Of a stretch of 64,000 nucleotides of DNA, positions 1 through 14,300 are shown piece after piece (position 1 is the stretch's first letter; every line of letters starts with the position of its first letter). A program made the position numbers and the translations under genes. The stretch covers positions 41,042,873 through 41,106,872 of the forward strand of contig JAJLRJ010000008.1 in NCBI GenBank assembly GCA_024195265.1, in the 5' to 3' direction. The notes beneath the pieces were generated by a model. It made no database searches and was not told where the DNA came from. It worked only from the letters and a program-made list of their open reading frames with translations. This stretch comes from Dendrophyllia cribrosa (taxonomy: Eukaryota > Cnidaria > Anthozoa > Scleractinia > Dendrophylliidae).

Positions 1-302
1 ATTTAAGAATCTGTTCCTTCTGTAACTTAATGAAATTGAAGACAAATCACATTTTCTATTCACCTGCCATCATCGCAACAATTTACACAACAAATATTTC
101 AGTTAAATAAATGATAGATATAAAAATTTTTATAATCTAGACAATAACTCTAAAATTTTGTTTCTTTTTAACAGCGCTGATCCTTTTGTCTGTAGGGGAC
201 TACCGCTGCTTATATTTATAATTCAATGTTAAATCGACAATCTATGTTAGTTTAATGATCAGATAAATCCGTTTCATTTTTTGTTGATTTTGTACTTACA
301 TG

Positions 303-472
303 TTAGGGCCTGGTCGCACTACAGTCAAAAACAAAATTAGCCCGTGCAAAATGACATAAAAACAAAAACATACTCCACAAAAAGCGTGTCCCACCAGAGC
401 GGTTTCTTTTGTTTTCCTCGATTTTTGCACGGGCGGATTTTTGTTTTTGACTGTAGTGCGACCAGGCCCTAA
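303..472. mobile_element. Short inverted-repeat element (MITE), GGTCGCACTA family
   Basis: Perfect ends TTAGGGCCTGGTCGCACTAC and their complement enclose about 170 bp without coding potential. A TA target duplication fits the ends. The terminal GGTCGCACTA also starts the element at 44579-44817. Confidence 0.75.
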
Positions 473-486
473 TACTTGATACGTAC

Positions 487-755
487 TACCAGAAACCCAT
501 AAGTGGGTTGAAATGTGTAACGGGCATTCACAGCTTCTGAATATTCATTTTTTGCTTAGTACCATATTTGGAAACCCCTCGGTCCCTCGAGATTGGAACC
601 AAGTTGTTTGAGCGAATTGATTGGTTGATATTTTTATCTTGATTTTCCAAATATGGCTGTAACAACTTCTTAATAGCAAATTGAATAATCGGAAGCTTGT
701 TTTGAAGCGTACAAGAGACAGTTGCAAGTTTCAACCAACTTATGGGTTTCTGGTA
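487..755. mobile_element. MITE with TACCAGAAACCCATAAGT ends, copy 1
   Basis: Both ends are inverted copies of TACCAGAAACCCATAAGT. The whole 269 bp recurs at 4510-4777 with few changes. It is non-coding; apparent ORFs inside are chance. Confidence 0.85.
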
Positions 756-774
756 CTATTTATATGGGAATACC

Positions 775-797
775 GAAATAAATTGTTGTTGTTGTTA
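775..797 (+). repeat. Retroelement-type (TTG)n tail
   Basis: AATAAATTGTTGTTGTTG resembles the microsatellite tail of non-LTR elements, like the longer tail at 34979-35082. Confidence 0.35.
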
Positions 798-947
798 GGG
801 TTAACTTTGTGTTAAGGTGTTGGAAATTGTAAATAGGGTCGAAAAAGGGAATTACCATTACAGAGTAACACAACGAATAAAAATGGTCATTCTTACAAAA
901 ACTAGTTTTAGTTTTGCATAAATTAAATGTTGGCCGAGGGGAGTCCA

Positions 948-1177
948 GGGGCCCGTTTCTCGAAACTCCTGGTAACTTTTCGGGCCCGAAACCAAATATT
1001 GAAATCAAAATGTAAAGATTAAAAGCGCGGATCGTAGCGAACAAACCAGTCCATTTTGTTTTGATAACTGATAGTTTTTATCATATTATCTGCAAAACTT
1101 TTGAAACCTCGATCTTCAATGAAAATAAAACAGCTTTCCGGGCCCGGTAATTACCGGGTCTTTTGAGAAACGGCCCC
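948..1177. mobile_element. Inverted-repeat element with GGGGCCCGTTTCTC ends
   Basis: The left end GGGGCCCGTTTCTCGAAA mirrors the right end TTTGAGAAACGGCCCC. Subterminal GGGCCCG motifs are also inverted. Non-coding. Confidence 0.65.
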
Positions 1178-1380
1178 AGGACAAATAATAAGCAATAACA
1201 GAAAGAAGTTTAAGTCATTTGTTAACCTTGTCCTGTGTGGTGTAGTGGTATAGAAAGTGGACTGCAGGTATAGAGTTCAGCTTCAGTAAGTGCTATAAAA
1301 AAAAATCTTTATTTCATAGTTTCACTGCAGGTATTTCAGGGGGTACATGTAGATGGAGGGTAGTAGACTTAAATATGGCA

Positions 1381-1452
1381 TCAGGGGGGTGATGGGTGAT
1401 GGTAGGGGGGGTGATGGTAGCGGGGGTGATGGGTGATGATAGGGAGGGGTGG
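1381..1452 (+). repeat. G-rich GGGTGATGGTA tandem repeat
   Basis: Imperfect copies of GGTGATGG with G runs of 4-7. Simple-sequence DNA with quadruplex-forming potential on the plus strand. Confidence 0.6.
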
Positions 1453-1539
1453 GTACTTTTACCTTGTTGTTTTTTATAGAAAAAATTTACCTATTGAAAA
1501 ATTTTAACTACAAAAAAAGTATAGATTTTATTTTTGATC

Positions 1540-2068
1540 ACTGCTATTATTTTGTGAACATTTTTACCACAGCTCTTTTAAAGTGCCTAATCACCCCTAG
1601 AAAGTTATTTTCAGAATCAACTCTATGTACATTGAATAGTTGAATGGTAAAATATTCCTGGTTTTGAACGTCGCGTTTGTGAGTTATAGAGATTTGAATT
1701 TACAAAATGCTAATTAGATGACGTCAACCCGGGAATTATTTATTATACAACTACTTGTTTTCACCTCCAAGTAATATTTTTTACGAATCAATCGACTATC
1801 CACAGTTTATTTTTAGCATTTATCAAATTAATTATCTTCAAGCTGTAAACTGCGCATTGTAAATTGGTGTAAAATAATGGCAAATTCCCGGGTTGACGTC
1901 ATGTAATTAGCATTTTGTAAATTGAAATCTCTATAACTCACAAACGCGACGTTCAAAACCAGAGATATTTTACCATTCAACTATTCAATCTACATAGAGT
2001 TGATTCTGAAAATAAATTCTAGGGGTTATAGGCACTTTAAAACTGAAGCTCCACAAATTACAGCAATG
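1540..2068. mobile_element. Fold-back element with arms of about 200 bp
   Basis: The arms are near-perfect inverted copies: for example TAGAGTTGATTCTGAAAATA on the right mirrors TATTTTCAGAATCAACTCTA on the left, and AACGTCGCGTTTGTGAGTTA mirrors TAACTCACAAACGCGACGTT. The centre (about 1740-1860) is AT-rich. No ORF of note. Confidence 0.8.
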
Positions 2069-2357
2069 TCAAAAGGGATAGTAATTAGCACTCGCGCACT
2101 CGCACTGTACAAGAATTGTACATTTTTTGGTGCCGTTCTGAAATTCAATCACCCAAATGATGAGTGCTGTCTGAATGTGGTCTGCATGGTCTATGTCAGC
2201 TAGCAATTTTCTCTGTTTCTATGAGAGGGTGATCAAACTGATCATTGAAATGAAACTTGTTAAGCAGCATGTTCCAGTGATGCAATATTGCTTTTCAATT
2301 CATTCTGAGTGGAATTTCTGAAAATTTGTTAACTTAACATAATTTGGAGGTTAATGT

Positions 2358-5300
2358 TTAAGTAATAGATGTTGACAAGTCACAAAGAAGTGCATCCTTA
2401 TTGGTGTTATCCGCTGTGGATATGGATCCATAAGTGTTTTTTGGACCATCTATTAACAAATCAACTCTTCTCCGTGATGAACGATTCAAAATACCACCCT
2501 ACAAAATAGAACAAACAAGTATATCCATTGGTCAATATTCTGTTCCATTTAGATAAATTAACTGTGGCAAAGAGAGATTGTTGTGACAACTTACCCTTCT
2601 TTTGTCATTGATGTTTACCAAAATAGCTAGAGTGACACAAGCCAGAGTGTTACCCAACAGAAAGAACATCACATACTTCCACTTATCTGCAGATCTAAAA
2701 AAAAAGAAATTTATTACTCATGCGCAAAGCGCAATGAGTTATAAAATGCCCTACGTTTTTCTTTTTCTTTTTATTATTATTATTTTTTGTGTCACGATTT
2801 TGCATGCAAATTTATGCCCACATATTTTCAATAGTGCACTTCCGGTTCGTAGCTTTGCCATTCACACTTCCTGTTTAGTGACTTCCAACTACTCTTACTT
2901 AAAACAGCATTACTGAACTGTCACAACAGCATCTCCTACAAGCCTACTTACATAACTTTACATTACATTACTTACATACCTACTGTATGTTCACACTAGG
3001 TATATAATAATTATAAGATTTAGATGAATCACTAGCTTCGTTGTGGTACAATCTCCATTTACAAAACATTCAATAGTAAACAACGTGGTTTGCAGGAATG
3101 ATGATTGAATGAAAGGAGTAACTCTTCTCCATATCAGACATCTTCTTATCATGTTTAAAATATATCATAAAACTTTCTTACTTACCGCTTGGAGCCTCTT
3201 GTTTATTAACAAATTTTTAAACAAATTGGCTGTAGATGTGGTACACATATACATGTATCAGGTTTTATGCTTATAAAAAATTGTAAAATTGAGCTAGAAA
3301 GTTTCTGACGCATGAATAAAGTTGATTGGTTGATTGATTGATTGATTGATTGATTGTACTGAGGTTAACTAGAAAAAATATTTCTTAATATTTTTTATTA
3401 TTGAATATTTTGATAAGTTGAGGGTTGCTGTATTTAAGTCATTAAAATTTCATTTGTTTGGGCAAGTTCTGAACTTCTTAAGGACGGGAGGGTAGAAAGA
3501 TCTGATGCAATATTTTGGGGCCGCTTTTGGCCGCTTTAGTAGTGAAAGGGTTAAGCATAAATCTGACAGTATTTTTCTAGTACTTAGTAAGATTATGTAG
3601 GAACGTTTAACCCTATTCGGCCGGGGGGGCACAAAGTGCCCGCGCTAACTTTCATCATTCATAACTTCTTTAATATGTATTCAAACGGCATCAAACTTTG
3701 TGACTTTTCCTAAAATTTATCTGGCAACAATTTCATATGACAATTTTTTGATCACGTGACTTGACGTTTCCATGGCAACAAGATTTTGACAGCCATGTTT
3801 TTGGAAATTTGCATATTTATACCTTTGAATGAAGAAAAATAATGTTTATTGGTATAACTATTGTATTTTTACGTCATTTAGCGTTTATTTATTGGTTTTG
3901 ATTTATTTTGCGTCAATTTGGACGGTTTTTAAGAGGTTTTAAAAAAATTCAGAAATCCAAGATGGCGGATCCAAGATAGCGGCCGTATAACTAAGTACCT
4001 AATAACTACGTCATATGACGTCATCGTTCCATTGTGCGGACCGCAAAGGAGACAGTTTTGGACGTACTATGTACCCTCTAGGTTTCATTGTCATAGCCTT
4101 AATGTTCTTGAAGTTACGAAGGGGGGTCACAATGTGCCCCCCCCACCACCCCAGGCTCAGGAACTAAAAAAAAGCCCAGGCCGAATAGGGTTAAATTAAA
4201 AGAAACTGTACTGCTTTAGTATTTTTGTCTTTCTTTTAAACAGCATAAAACTAAAAACACATATTCAGGCACTTACATTATCACATCAAGCATTTTTCCC
4301 ACGATGATATTTGCAATTCCTATTCCTATCATCTGTACAGACGTGATGAGTCCAAAAGCAGTACCTTGACAGACACAAAAGGTGGCTGTTAGCAATTAAG
4401 CAAAACAAGTCTTGGTTAAATACTAGTTTTGAGTGGCTGGGTGCATAAAGGGCCTTTGTCAAATTTTAACCAAAAAAGTACTGTGTTGCTAAAAGTGATT
4501 AAGTAAAAGTAGAAACTCATAAGTAGGTTGAAACGTGTAACGCGCATTCACAGCTTCCGAACATTCATTTTTTTGCTTAGTACCATATTTGGAAACCCCT
4601 CGGTCCCTCGAGATTGGAAGCAAGTTGTTCTAGCAAATTGATTGGTTAATATTTTTATCTTGATTTTCCAAATATGGCTGTAACTTTCAACTTCTTAGCA
4701 AATTGAATAATCGGAAGCTTGTTTTGAAGTGTGCAAGAGACAGTTGCACGTTTCAACCCACTTATGGGTTTCTGGTAAAAGAGATTAGACCAAAACAAAT
4801 GCATTTTGTCTTTTTTGTGAAAGTACAGGATCTTTTGGCCTTCTTGGCTTTTTTTTTTCACTTTTAATTAACTTCATGAACCTGTCATTATTTTAGTTTA
4901 TGATTTTCATAGTTTTTTTTTTCATAAACAGTGACGGCGAGGGTGCTCAGAAAAAAACAAAACAATCAACTGAAGGTCTTTTGGCTTGCTAGAAATAAGA
5001 ACACTGAACAATGATTGTCAAACTCACCAACAGTTGATTGTTCCACTACAAGAGGAAACGATGGCCAAAGAGATGCCTGCAAAAAAATAAATAAAATATT
5101 AATCAGTCGTAGATTCAAACGAGTTATATGATATTGCTCCTAACTACTCCTAACTACCATAAATCCTCTATTAGTGAAACACAGCAGGTCATTGTATTGT
5201 TTTTGTAATTCATAAATTTCAACAGGTTCCCATGTGTGGATAAATGTCGGCCATACTTTGATTGATCAATGAACTGTTACACATTCATGATTACTGTACA

Positions 5301-8300
5301 AGAACTGGTTATATTTTCCCCAAAGCTTGCGACCACTGTACATGAATTTGTACCTGGATTGGGACGGTAAAAATGTACCTGTGATACAGTCTGTTGTTCA
5401 TTGTTTTGGTTGTGAAGGAACAGGGGGAAGGGGTATTTTAGCGAGGGGGAAAGGGGGTATTTTAGCGAGGGGGAAAGGGGGTATTTTAGCGAGGGGGAAA
5501 GGGGGTATTTTAGCAAGGGGGAGGGGGTATTTTAGTGAGGGGGGCTTATTAGAGGATTTACTGTATTTAAGTCTTCATTAATGGTTGTTACTTGAAGATG
5601 GAAAAACATCACTTTAAGAATGAACTTACAGCACCCATGGAGTAGGCAAAGCCAAGCCAGATAGTTGAAACAAGAGGATGAACATGAGGTGCAAATGCCA
5701 ATAGTCCATACACAGGGATTGTTAAGACTGCACAAAGAAGTATAAGGATCCCTCGTCGTCCAAAATAATCCTGTACAAAAGATATATATCAATGACATCA
5801 TCTAAATCATAAAGTAAATTTATGGTTTTGAACCCTGGAGTATCAGTAGTTCATCAAGTTTTATCATTCCAGCGAGCGTAGTTCTGAAAAGTACTGTAAC
5901 AGTTGTTGTTGACATTGCCTGATGTTTCAACAACCTGAGCAGTCGCCGTTGTGACAGAAAACGTCAGTTGCTAAGGTCACTGTTGACTGATGCTTCAACA
6001 ACCTGAGCAGAAGGTTGTTCAAACATCAATGATAACCTGTTAATTGTAGAGTTCATGGATTAAACACAAGAGTATAGAGGTTTTGCACGGCAGCCATGTT
6101 GCATGGCAGCAACAATAGATTCTTTTCCCTATGGGAAAGAATGTTCTTTCTAATGCAAAACATTTTCATTGTTCCTGCCATGCAACGTGGCTGCCGTGCA
6201 AAACCTCTATTCAGTACAGGAGTATTCAGTAGTCTGTAAAGTTTAATCTTCCTAGTGAATGTAGTTCTGAAAAGTACTGTAATTTGTTAACATTAATTCA
6301 GTTGATTTTTCAGCAACCTACTAGGCAGATGGCTGTTGAACAGCACTTCAGCTTGTTGTTTACAACTGTGACGTTTCTTCACTTTTCAGTGGTTTTGCAC
6401 CAGGAGTTGAAACTTGGATGCAACCCACGAAATTTTTATACTTTACTTACCACAAACAGGCCCATTAAAGGACAAAAAATCATGGACATCAAATACACAG
6501 TGCCAGCAATGTATGCAGATTCCTGCTTGGTGAAGTGAAAAGTGTCCTTGTAATTCACAAATATGAATTTGCTGGGAAAAAATATTTTAAGAAACTTAAG
6601 GTTACTTGATGACAAAACAAGACAAAACTAATGCTCAAGGTAATTTTATTTACTCATTTATTTCAGTGATGATTTAATATTAAAATAAACATATTTTATT
6701 ATACTTGGCTCAACATTGGATAGAAATGATCAGTGGGCTTTTTTAGTTTTTCTACCGGCTCGACTGCTAGTTCTTTTATTTTCACATTATTCTATGTTTC
6801 TTGACATCTTGCATTGATGTTTCTCATTATTTGGCTTTTTATTAGAAGTGGTTTTCTTTTCACAAGCATCCATCCATTCAATCCATCCATCCATTCTTGA
6901 CTCTACACTCCCCAAGTGGTCAGCTTTTAAATATAGCTATGTCAACATTCAGTTCTACACAGATCTACACTTGCATTGTGCACGGTGCTCTGTACTATTC
7001 TTTTTTTTTCTACTGCAGTAGACTTGTAAAAACTCAACTCTACTTTACTTTGCTCAAATCTACTGACTTAACTTCACTCTACACTCACTCTATTCTTCTC
7101 TACTCTACTGTAGTATACTCTACAGGGTGTTTCAAAAGTTCATGGACATTTTTAAAAGTCGATACATCATCCAGATTTTGTATTTTTCTGTCCATTTTCT
7201 TACAGGCATTAACAAATCTTATTGTTTATTGATTTTCAGAACTATTATAAAAGTCGAATAAAGAAAATCGTTGAAATAAATATTTTCCCGCCAAAAGGTG
7301 CAAATCTGTGTCGTGTGTGTTTCTGTACTTTCCCGCCATTTTTGTCTGTTTTCAGTGGCAACTAGATTTTCATTGTTTTGATATCATTTGCAAGTATGAT
7401 CCCTTAAAAATTCCAAAAAGCAGTCTATTTAAGAGCACAGGCAGCAATTTTATGATCATCTGGAGTATCTGTGCGAGAAACGGCTTAAATATTGCAAAAA
7501 AGCAAGAGCTGGGTAGCGAAGTGGTCAAGTTCTTTAGATTTTTCCGACAAGCCAAGAAGTCCTGGACAGAACCGCTAAGAAAATTATAGAAAATGCAAAG
7601 TATAAAAGAGGCAGTTCCACCAGAAAAATCAGCAAACAACTGAAGAACAAAGATCTGCCTGGATCTGCAGCAAAGGATGGAAACCTTTGAGACGAAAAAA
7701 GCTACCACTTTTGAGCAACAAACAGTGGAAAGCTCGCTTGGCATTCGCTCGCAAATATTGTAAAGTTACAACAGATGAATGGGAAAACTTTCCCTTTAGC
7801 GATGAGTGCCCTAATTAAATACCTTTTCCATCTCCCCAACCCTAAAAACGATATCGTATGGGGCTCACAGGAGATCCAGGTTCCGCCATCGTACCAAGTT
7901 AAGGAAGCGTCAAATGGATGGTTTGGGATGGCATGACAGGCCACGGCCTGACTTCCTTACATTTTATCCCGCAAGGCCAAAATGTAAGGGCAGAGTATTA
8001 TATCACAAAAATCCTTGAGAAGGAAGTGAAGCCTCTTTTCAGCCGACAATCTACAACAGACGAGCCCATAAAATGACAGCTTTTTACGAACAAAAGCAGT
8101 ACGACCTTAGTACAAGATGGCGCACCAGCTCATACTGCGAAAGCAACCCAGCAGTGGTGCAAGAAAAAAACCTCCCGAATTTAATTGAAAAAGATGAATG
8201 GCCAGCAAATTCACCTGATCTTAATCCCATTGAGAACCTATGGAGCATCTGACGAAGTTGCATACAGAGATCCGATCCCTAAGACGATGGGAGGACGAAA

Positions 8301-11300
8301 ATCAAGGTTACGGCAAGCCTGGTGAAACATACCACCAGCGAGATAGCTCGTTCCATGCCGCAACGGCTTAAAAACGTTATACAGAAGAATGGTGGCATGC
8401 TGGGTATTGATATTTTAACAGTAGCCAAAGGAAACAATATACATAAAACTGGAAAACTTTCATTAACATCGGAATTCTAAAACCATCATTTATTTGTATA
8501 GAAAGGTGTCCACGAACTTTTGAAACACCCTGTATTCTACCCCACTCTGTTCTGCCTTATTTATGTGTACCTGGCATCTGCAATGAATGGAAAGACTCCA
8601 ATGTAAAAGAACATAAGACAAAAAGCCAGAAGCCAGAATGTGGAAGGAAAGTATTTGATGTCTCCAATTCTCTGAAAAATAATAGTTACAGGCAAAATTT
8701 AGGATGTGTGAAACTGCAGGTGAAATATTCATATTACTAAATTATATTTCGTTTTATTTTTTTCAAAAGCAAAAGCAGTTTTTCATAAATTATAGTGGTT
8801 TGTCTCGCTCAGAAGAAGAGAACAAGGCAGGAGGGGTATTTTGCAGAATGTTAAATGCCAATGCAACAAGTAATTATCAACTGTCTGCCATTACAATGAT
8901 TGAAAGCTAACCATCTGTAGAATAAGTATTAAACATTACATAATTTAGAGGAGTGCTTAGACCCAAAATTAAAGCTATCCAAGCACTGTGTTCTGTGTTC
9001 AATGTTTGGCATTCTGCAAAAACCTCTGCTGAGAACAAGGTGTGTGACTAATAATTCTCCACTAGGCCTGGTCTCTTCCTTTGCATTGATTCCTGAGACA
9101 ACAAACTTTGCTCCATGTTATTTTTCTCCACCCAGGCTCCACTTGTTCAAACAAACATTCTATAGAGCAAAATAGAAGCAGTAGTTTGGAGAAAAAGTGC
9201 AGGATTGCAAGGATGGAAGTGGATTACAGTTCATCAAATTTGATTTTATGACAGGCGGTCAAGAAATCTAAGTTTCCATTCTGGTGGAATTTTGAGTTTT
9301 CTAGTCATTATTTTTTTGTCTTTTTAGTTCATATTTCTTTGTATTCATCACTTTTGGCAATCTTTTCGGGGGCAAGCTTAAGGACGTTCACGCGAAAATC
9401 TTCTAACATTGATTTTTTTATAAAACTTTTGCTACAGCTAGGTTATGAGTTACTCGTGTCAGAAATACAAAAAAATGAGGGGGTCACCGACTTCGTTTCT
9501 GAGATAAGCTATCTGAAAGGCGACCCTAATTTTGAAAAATTGGTCTTCCTTACGGGATGTGATCCGAATGTCTGTTAGTCTAAAAATATTGCAAATGAAT
9601 CTCTAAAATGCAACTTTCTTTCCCAAATTTTATGCTAGTAGGTCTGTTCAGCTAATTTATTCAACTGGTGACGTTTCTTGAAGTAAATTTCATCTTTAGA
9701 CGACAGCATTTGCAAACTCTGACAGCCACAAGTTGGCAGGATTCGATGGCGAGCGGGTAGAAAAATGGAAAAAATTTAAACTTCCTACATTGATTTTTTG
9801 TTCATTTTCTCACAATCTGTCGAGAATTGGCAAAGAAAAACATCTATGAAAAAAAAATTGGGGGTCACCGACCATCCAAGCGAGTTAAATCTAAGCAAAG
9901 TTAACACAACCGCTATCAGCCCTTTATGTCCTAGATTTTCTTCTCTTGCGCGCGCGCTCGTGCATGACGAAGCATGGCGTTGCGACATGAATTGCGTGCG
10001 CAGTAAGGATGCGCATAAACAATTAGCGCGAACGTCCTTAAAGCAAGATCCTGGCCGTAACCATGAAATCACAATACTTCAGCTGGGACAGTGCGCCTTT
10101 AAGGATTGTCCACTGGACAGAGATTTATCAAGCATTATCCAGTGGATTAGTATTAACAAAACCAATTGTGTTATTCTCTAGATAGAGAGAGATGGAATTT
10201 GAAGGATTAAGTTTGCCATTACATTTTGAATTTGTAGGTGACAAATCTGCCAATTCTTTTTCAAGAAAAAGTGCTTACCATTCTTTTTGATTCAATTTTC
10301 ATCGCTGTTGTCTGCAAAAAAAAAGAGAATTTAGTCTCCTTACATGATACTGAGAGAGGGGTTTGTACCGTTAAGCCTTATCCTTTCCACTGTGAGAGAG
10401 ATACTGTACTTTTATTTACATGTATACAGGGTAACTCAGTAATTACGAAGATAAAAAACTGTTATCAATAGAGGCCCTAGATAAATATAAAAAATATACA
10501 AAATAAAAGAATCCATAAAATTACTAATAGCAATAGATAAAAATATATAAATAAAAAAATGCAATAACAAGAGAATCTATATGTTACGATTAAAAACTAC
10601 ACTGCCGTGGTAAAAAAAAAAACGATTTCTTAGTACATTCTAGTTTAAAAACCTCATCCCAAATGTACTGTTCAAAGAGTTAAATCCTTGTGAACAGACA
10701 CCTCATGTAAGTAGATACCTCTTGGGGGGGGGGGGGGGGGGAGGGGGGGGGGGTGATGAGGCTATCATGCTATTGTTTTCATTGCAATCTTGAAACCTTG
10801 TTTCAAAGAATTATTATAAGGCATTATAAATTTTATAACAGTTGTTACGTGACAAAATACTCAATGATTCTTGGAGTATTTTGGTTTCTCCACACCCTTT
10901 AATGAGGAGAAGGCTATGGAGATGAGGTTATTTAAAAGTTTGACAAACCAATGGCAGATAATAGAGCGGTTTTCAATTGAGTGTAGTAAAACCAAAACCA
11001 AAGTAATTATTCTGACCAATCACAGCAGTCGCAAACAATCCAATGAACCAATCAGAGCTCGAAGCAATTACATGTCGGCGGCGCCAAGCTCGGGAAAACG
11101 CGTGCGAGCAAGTCACGATTGGTTTTGGTTTTACTTCTGATTGGTCGAGAAAGTGGCGCGAGATTTTTTAGCCAATCACAAAGCGTAGCAATGCAAAACC
11201 AAAGCAATTGTGTAATTACTTTCGATACTCAATTGAAAACTGCTCTAACAGGAAGTTGAAGAATGTATTTTTCACTCCCAGAGTCAATTATGGAGAAATG

Positions 11301-14300
11301 TAGTGTAGTCTAACTTTTGAGTCTGTCAATAAAATCTTATGGTGTGACCATTTTAAAGAAACCTCTTTGGCAGTACTTTTGATTGGTACTTTTTTTTTTT
11401 TTTTTTCGTATTTCACAAAATAAAATTTGAGGGAAAAATTAGCTCATTGGTATATTTGGGCCAAAAATAACAACAAACCTGTAGGATATACAGACTCTCC
11501 ATAATGATGCTTCGAGTGCACTGTATTAATAGTAATTCTCTTTACTATCAAGTATTTTCACTAATGTCACTGGCAGCCATATTGGATTGCTAAAACAATA
11601 GGAAATGTTTGAATAAGAATAGAGCTAAAGTCCCATAGGATTCGTTTAGGACACCAATATTGCCGCCATTTCATTGTTTTGGGACACCAATAATTTATTA
11701 TGGTTAATATATGCTCTATATTATATTTACCTTATTTAGCTGCTTTAGTCCAGAAACATCCAGTAATGATGCTGCGAGTGCACAGAGAACTCCTAATCCA
11801 CATAGAATGGCTCCTGCATGATAAACAACATAACACAGCAAAAAACATGTGATAACACAAGGAGCAAAGATTGTTATGCACTCTACAAAATGGAATACTG
11901 TACATGTATTTACTCAAATAAGGGCCGCAGTGCTTATTAAATTTTTCAACTTGTTGATGTGGCACTTCAGAAAATTTGTCATTTTCGGAAAAAAAAACAG
12001 CACTACTTTTTTGTTAATAGTAATCTTTCTGTTTCTTTGTTTTGTTGAAAAACAATAACAAGAGCATAAGAAGTCTGAGAACATCACTCTGGAACTTTGG
12101 AACTTTGGGGGCAGCGCTTATTCGGGGGCGGCACTTATTAGTGGGGAAGCGCTTATTCTGGGCTGCACTTATTCCAGTAAATACGGTATTCAAAGACATT
12201 CAAATGGCAACATGATTTCAATACCTCCCCATAAGGTCATCTGAAGACCATGCTTTTCTTCAAATCTTTCTGTCAGAAAAAAGTTTAACACACTTCCCTA
12301 TAACAAAAGAAAAAATATTTATCTTTTTATTTTTGGCTAAAATAAAAGCATAAATGCAGCAAATGGTCAAAGATGGCCTTTTAATGTTTTGAGTAAATCA
12401 ACAATCCAATTTGAGGAAAGTTTCCTGGAACTTAATGCAAAGCCATAAGAAAAGATTTCTGGGAGCTTTTCACAAAATACTGATTTCACAGCTGCGACTA
12501 GTATGTAACTTACAAGTCTTGAAAATGCCAGAGTGCATCCAAGAGCAAATGCAAGCTCCTTTCCTTTGAACCACATAGCAGATATTCTATTTTGGACAAC
12601 TAAAGAGAGAAAGGGCAGTTTGCTAAATACAAGGTTATAAATATATGACTATGCACCTGGTGTTTTACTAAGTGGGGGCAGGAGAGAGGAACAAAGGGGG
12701 GGGGGGGGGGGGGGGGGAATTTGTCTTAAGGTCCTGCTACCAAGATCAGCTTTGCTTGATTCTTGGGTCCTAAGGGTGTCCACTTTAGAAGCAATTCACT
12801 GTACAGTACTTACTTATTAATGAGCCATTTCCAGATCTGTGGATAAAAAATAAATTCATTTAATTATGATTCCACTTCATGATAACATGAGGAAAGGCAA
12901 GTACCAGTAAACTTCGTACCAACTTTAGAATTTTTTTCTGGTTGCATGTATACCTTCTAACATGTCACACACATGCCAAAAAAACTTATTTCAATATGAA
13001 ATCAAAGGCTCCTATGATACGGAACACTCTTAATAAAATATTCTGTATATCTTCAAACCCTCCCCTCTCCTCTAAAGGTATAATTATGCTCCACTGACCA
13101 CCCCCACCCCCCTGTCTAACTTCCCATCCTCCCCTCCCTCCAATGCCATGAGTAAGGCAGGTGACCATTTCATTGCATGCTCAATGTTCACCAACCTTTC
13201 CCTCTCCTAGGCGTTTTAGCTCCACTGACACCTACCCCTGCATCCAAATCCCCACCCTCCCCTAGCTCAAATGCTATCCCCATGAGTAAGGCAGGTTATC
13301 ATAACATATTGGGCTAAGTTCACCAACCTGACCCTCTGCTAGGCATTTTGTTCCACCGACCCCCCACCCCTTGCATCTATCTCCCCACCCTCCCCTCCCT
13401 CCAATACTGTCCCCATGGGTAAGGCAGGTGACCATTTCATATTGCAGGCTCAATGTTAACAGTCGCTTGAGCGAGCAAACAATCAAGCGAAATTTTTACC
13501 CAAATACTACATGTATGTGTTCAACACTTTACATATTGATATTCGCAAGTTAATAAATGCATTTTGCTGTGGTGTTTTATGAGTTTGCAAGGGAAGATCA
13601 GGCACTATAAATACAGTTGTTTAAATCAATAATGTACTTAATACCCAAACAAAATTCTTCCTAGCAGGAAGAGTGGAAACATTGCAGGGTGTCCCTTGAA
13701 GTAAAGGCCGATGGCAAACACTGACGTACCAGCCAGACACATGAAGGAAAACAACATGGCACCAACTATGACAGAAGAGAAAAATATAAAAAAAATGGGT
13801 TTGATATGGACTGAAGTACAGGAAGTGTAGGCAAGGTGATGAAGTGGTAAAGCTGAGTTTGAAAAAAAAAAAACATTCTTGACATGCAATGTAGGAGACT
13901 TTCCCCTAAAGGTCATGAAAATTAACCCATGACATTATTCAAGTCTATCTCATTTCACACAATGCATATCTATGTCATGCATCATTTTCTATACAAAATT
14001 TGCTTATTTGAACTTTTACAAATGACAAATCAAAACTCTCACTTATGAAGCTGTAGCCAGCTACTGGTTCTTCATAAATTGAACTAAATGTTTCTAATAT
14101 CTTGGTGAAAACAAGACCAAGAAAAATAAATAAACAAATGAATGCCGATACCTCAAATAAACGCCTGGGGCTTTTTTTAAAAACTTAACCTTGTTGACCC
14201 GGTGTTCATTTGGACCTGGCGTTTATTCAACACCCGCCATTTAATCAAGAAAATACGATACCATGCAAAACGTACTACTAAAGAGGTTTCATTTGAATTG

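Noticed and set aside
7370..7744. 124-residue ORF on the minus strand
   Set aside because: Antisense to the degraded mariner transposase; low-complexity hydrophobic composition and no domain.
9798..10181. 127-residue ORF on the plus strand
   Set aside because: Lies mostly inside the TTAA element at 9378-10041, has no recognisable motif and runs past the element end into unrelated intron DNA.
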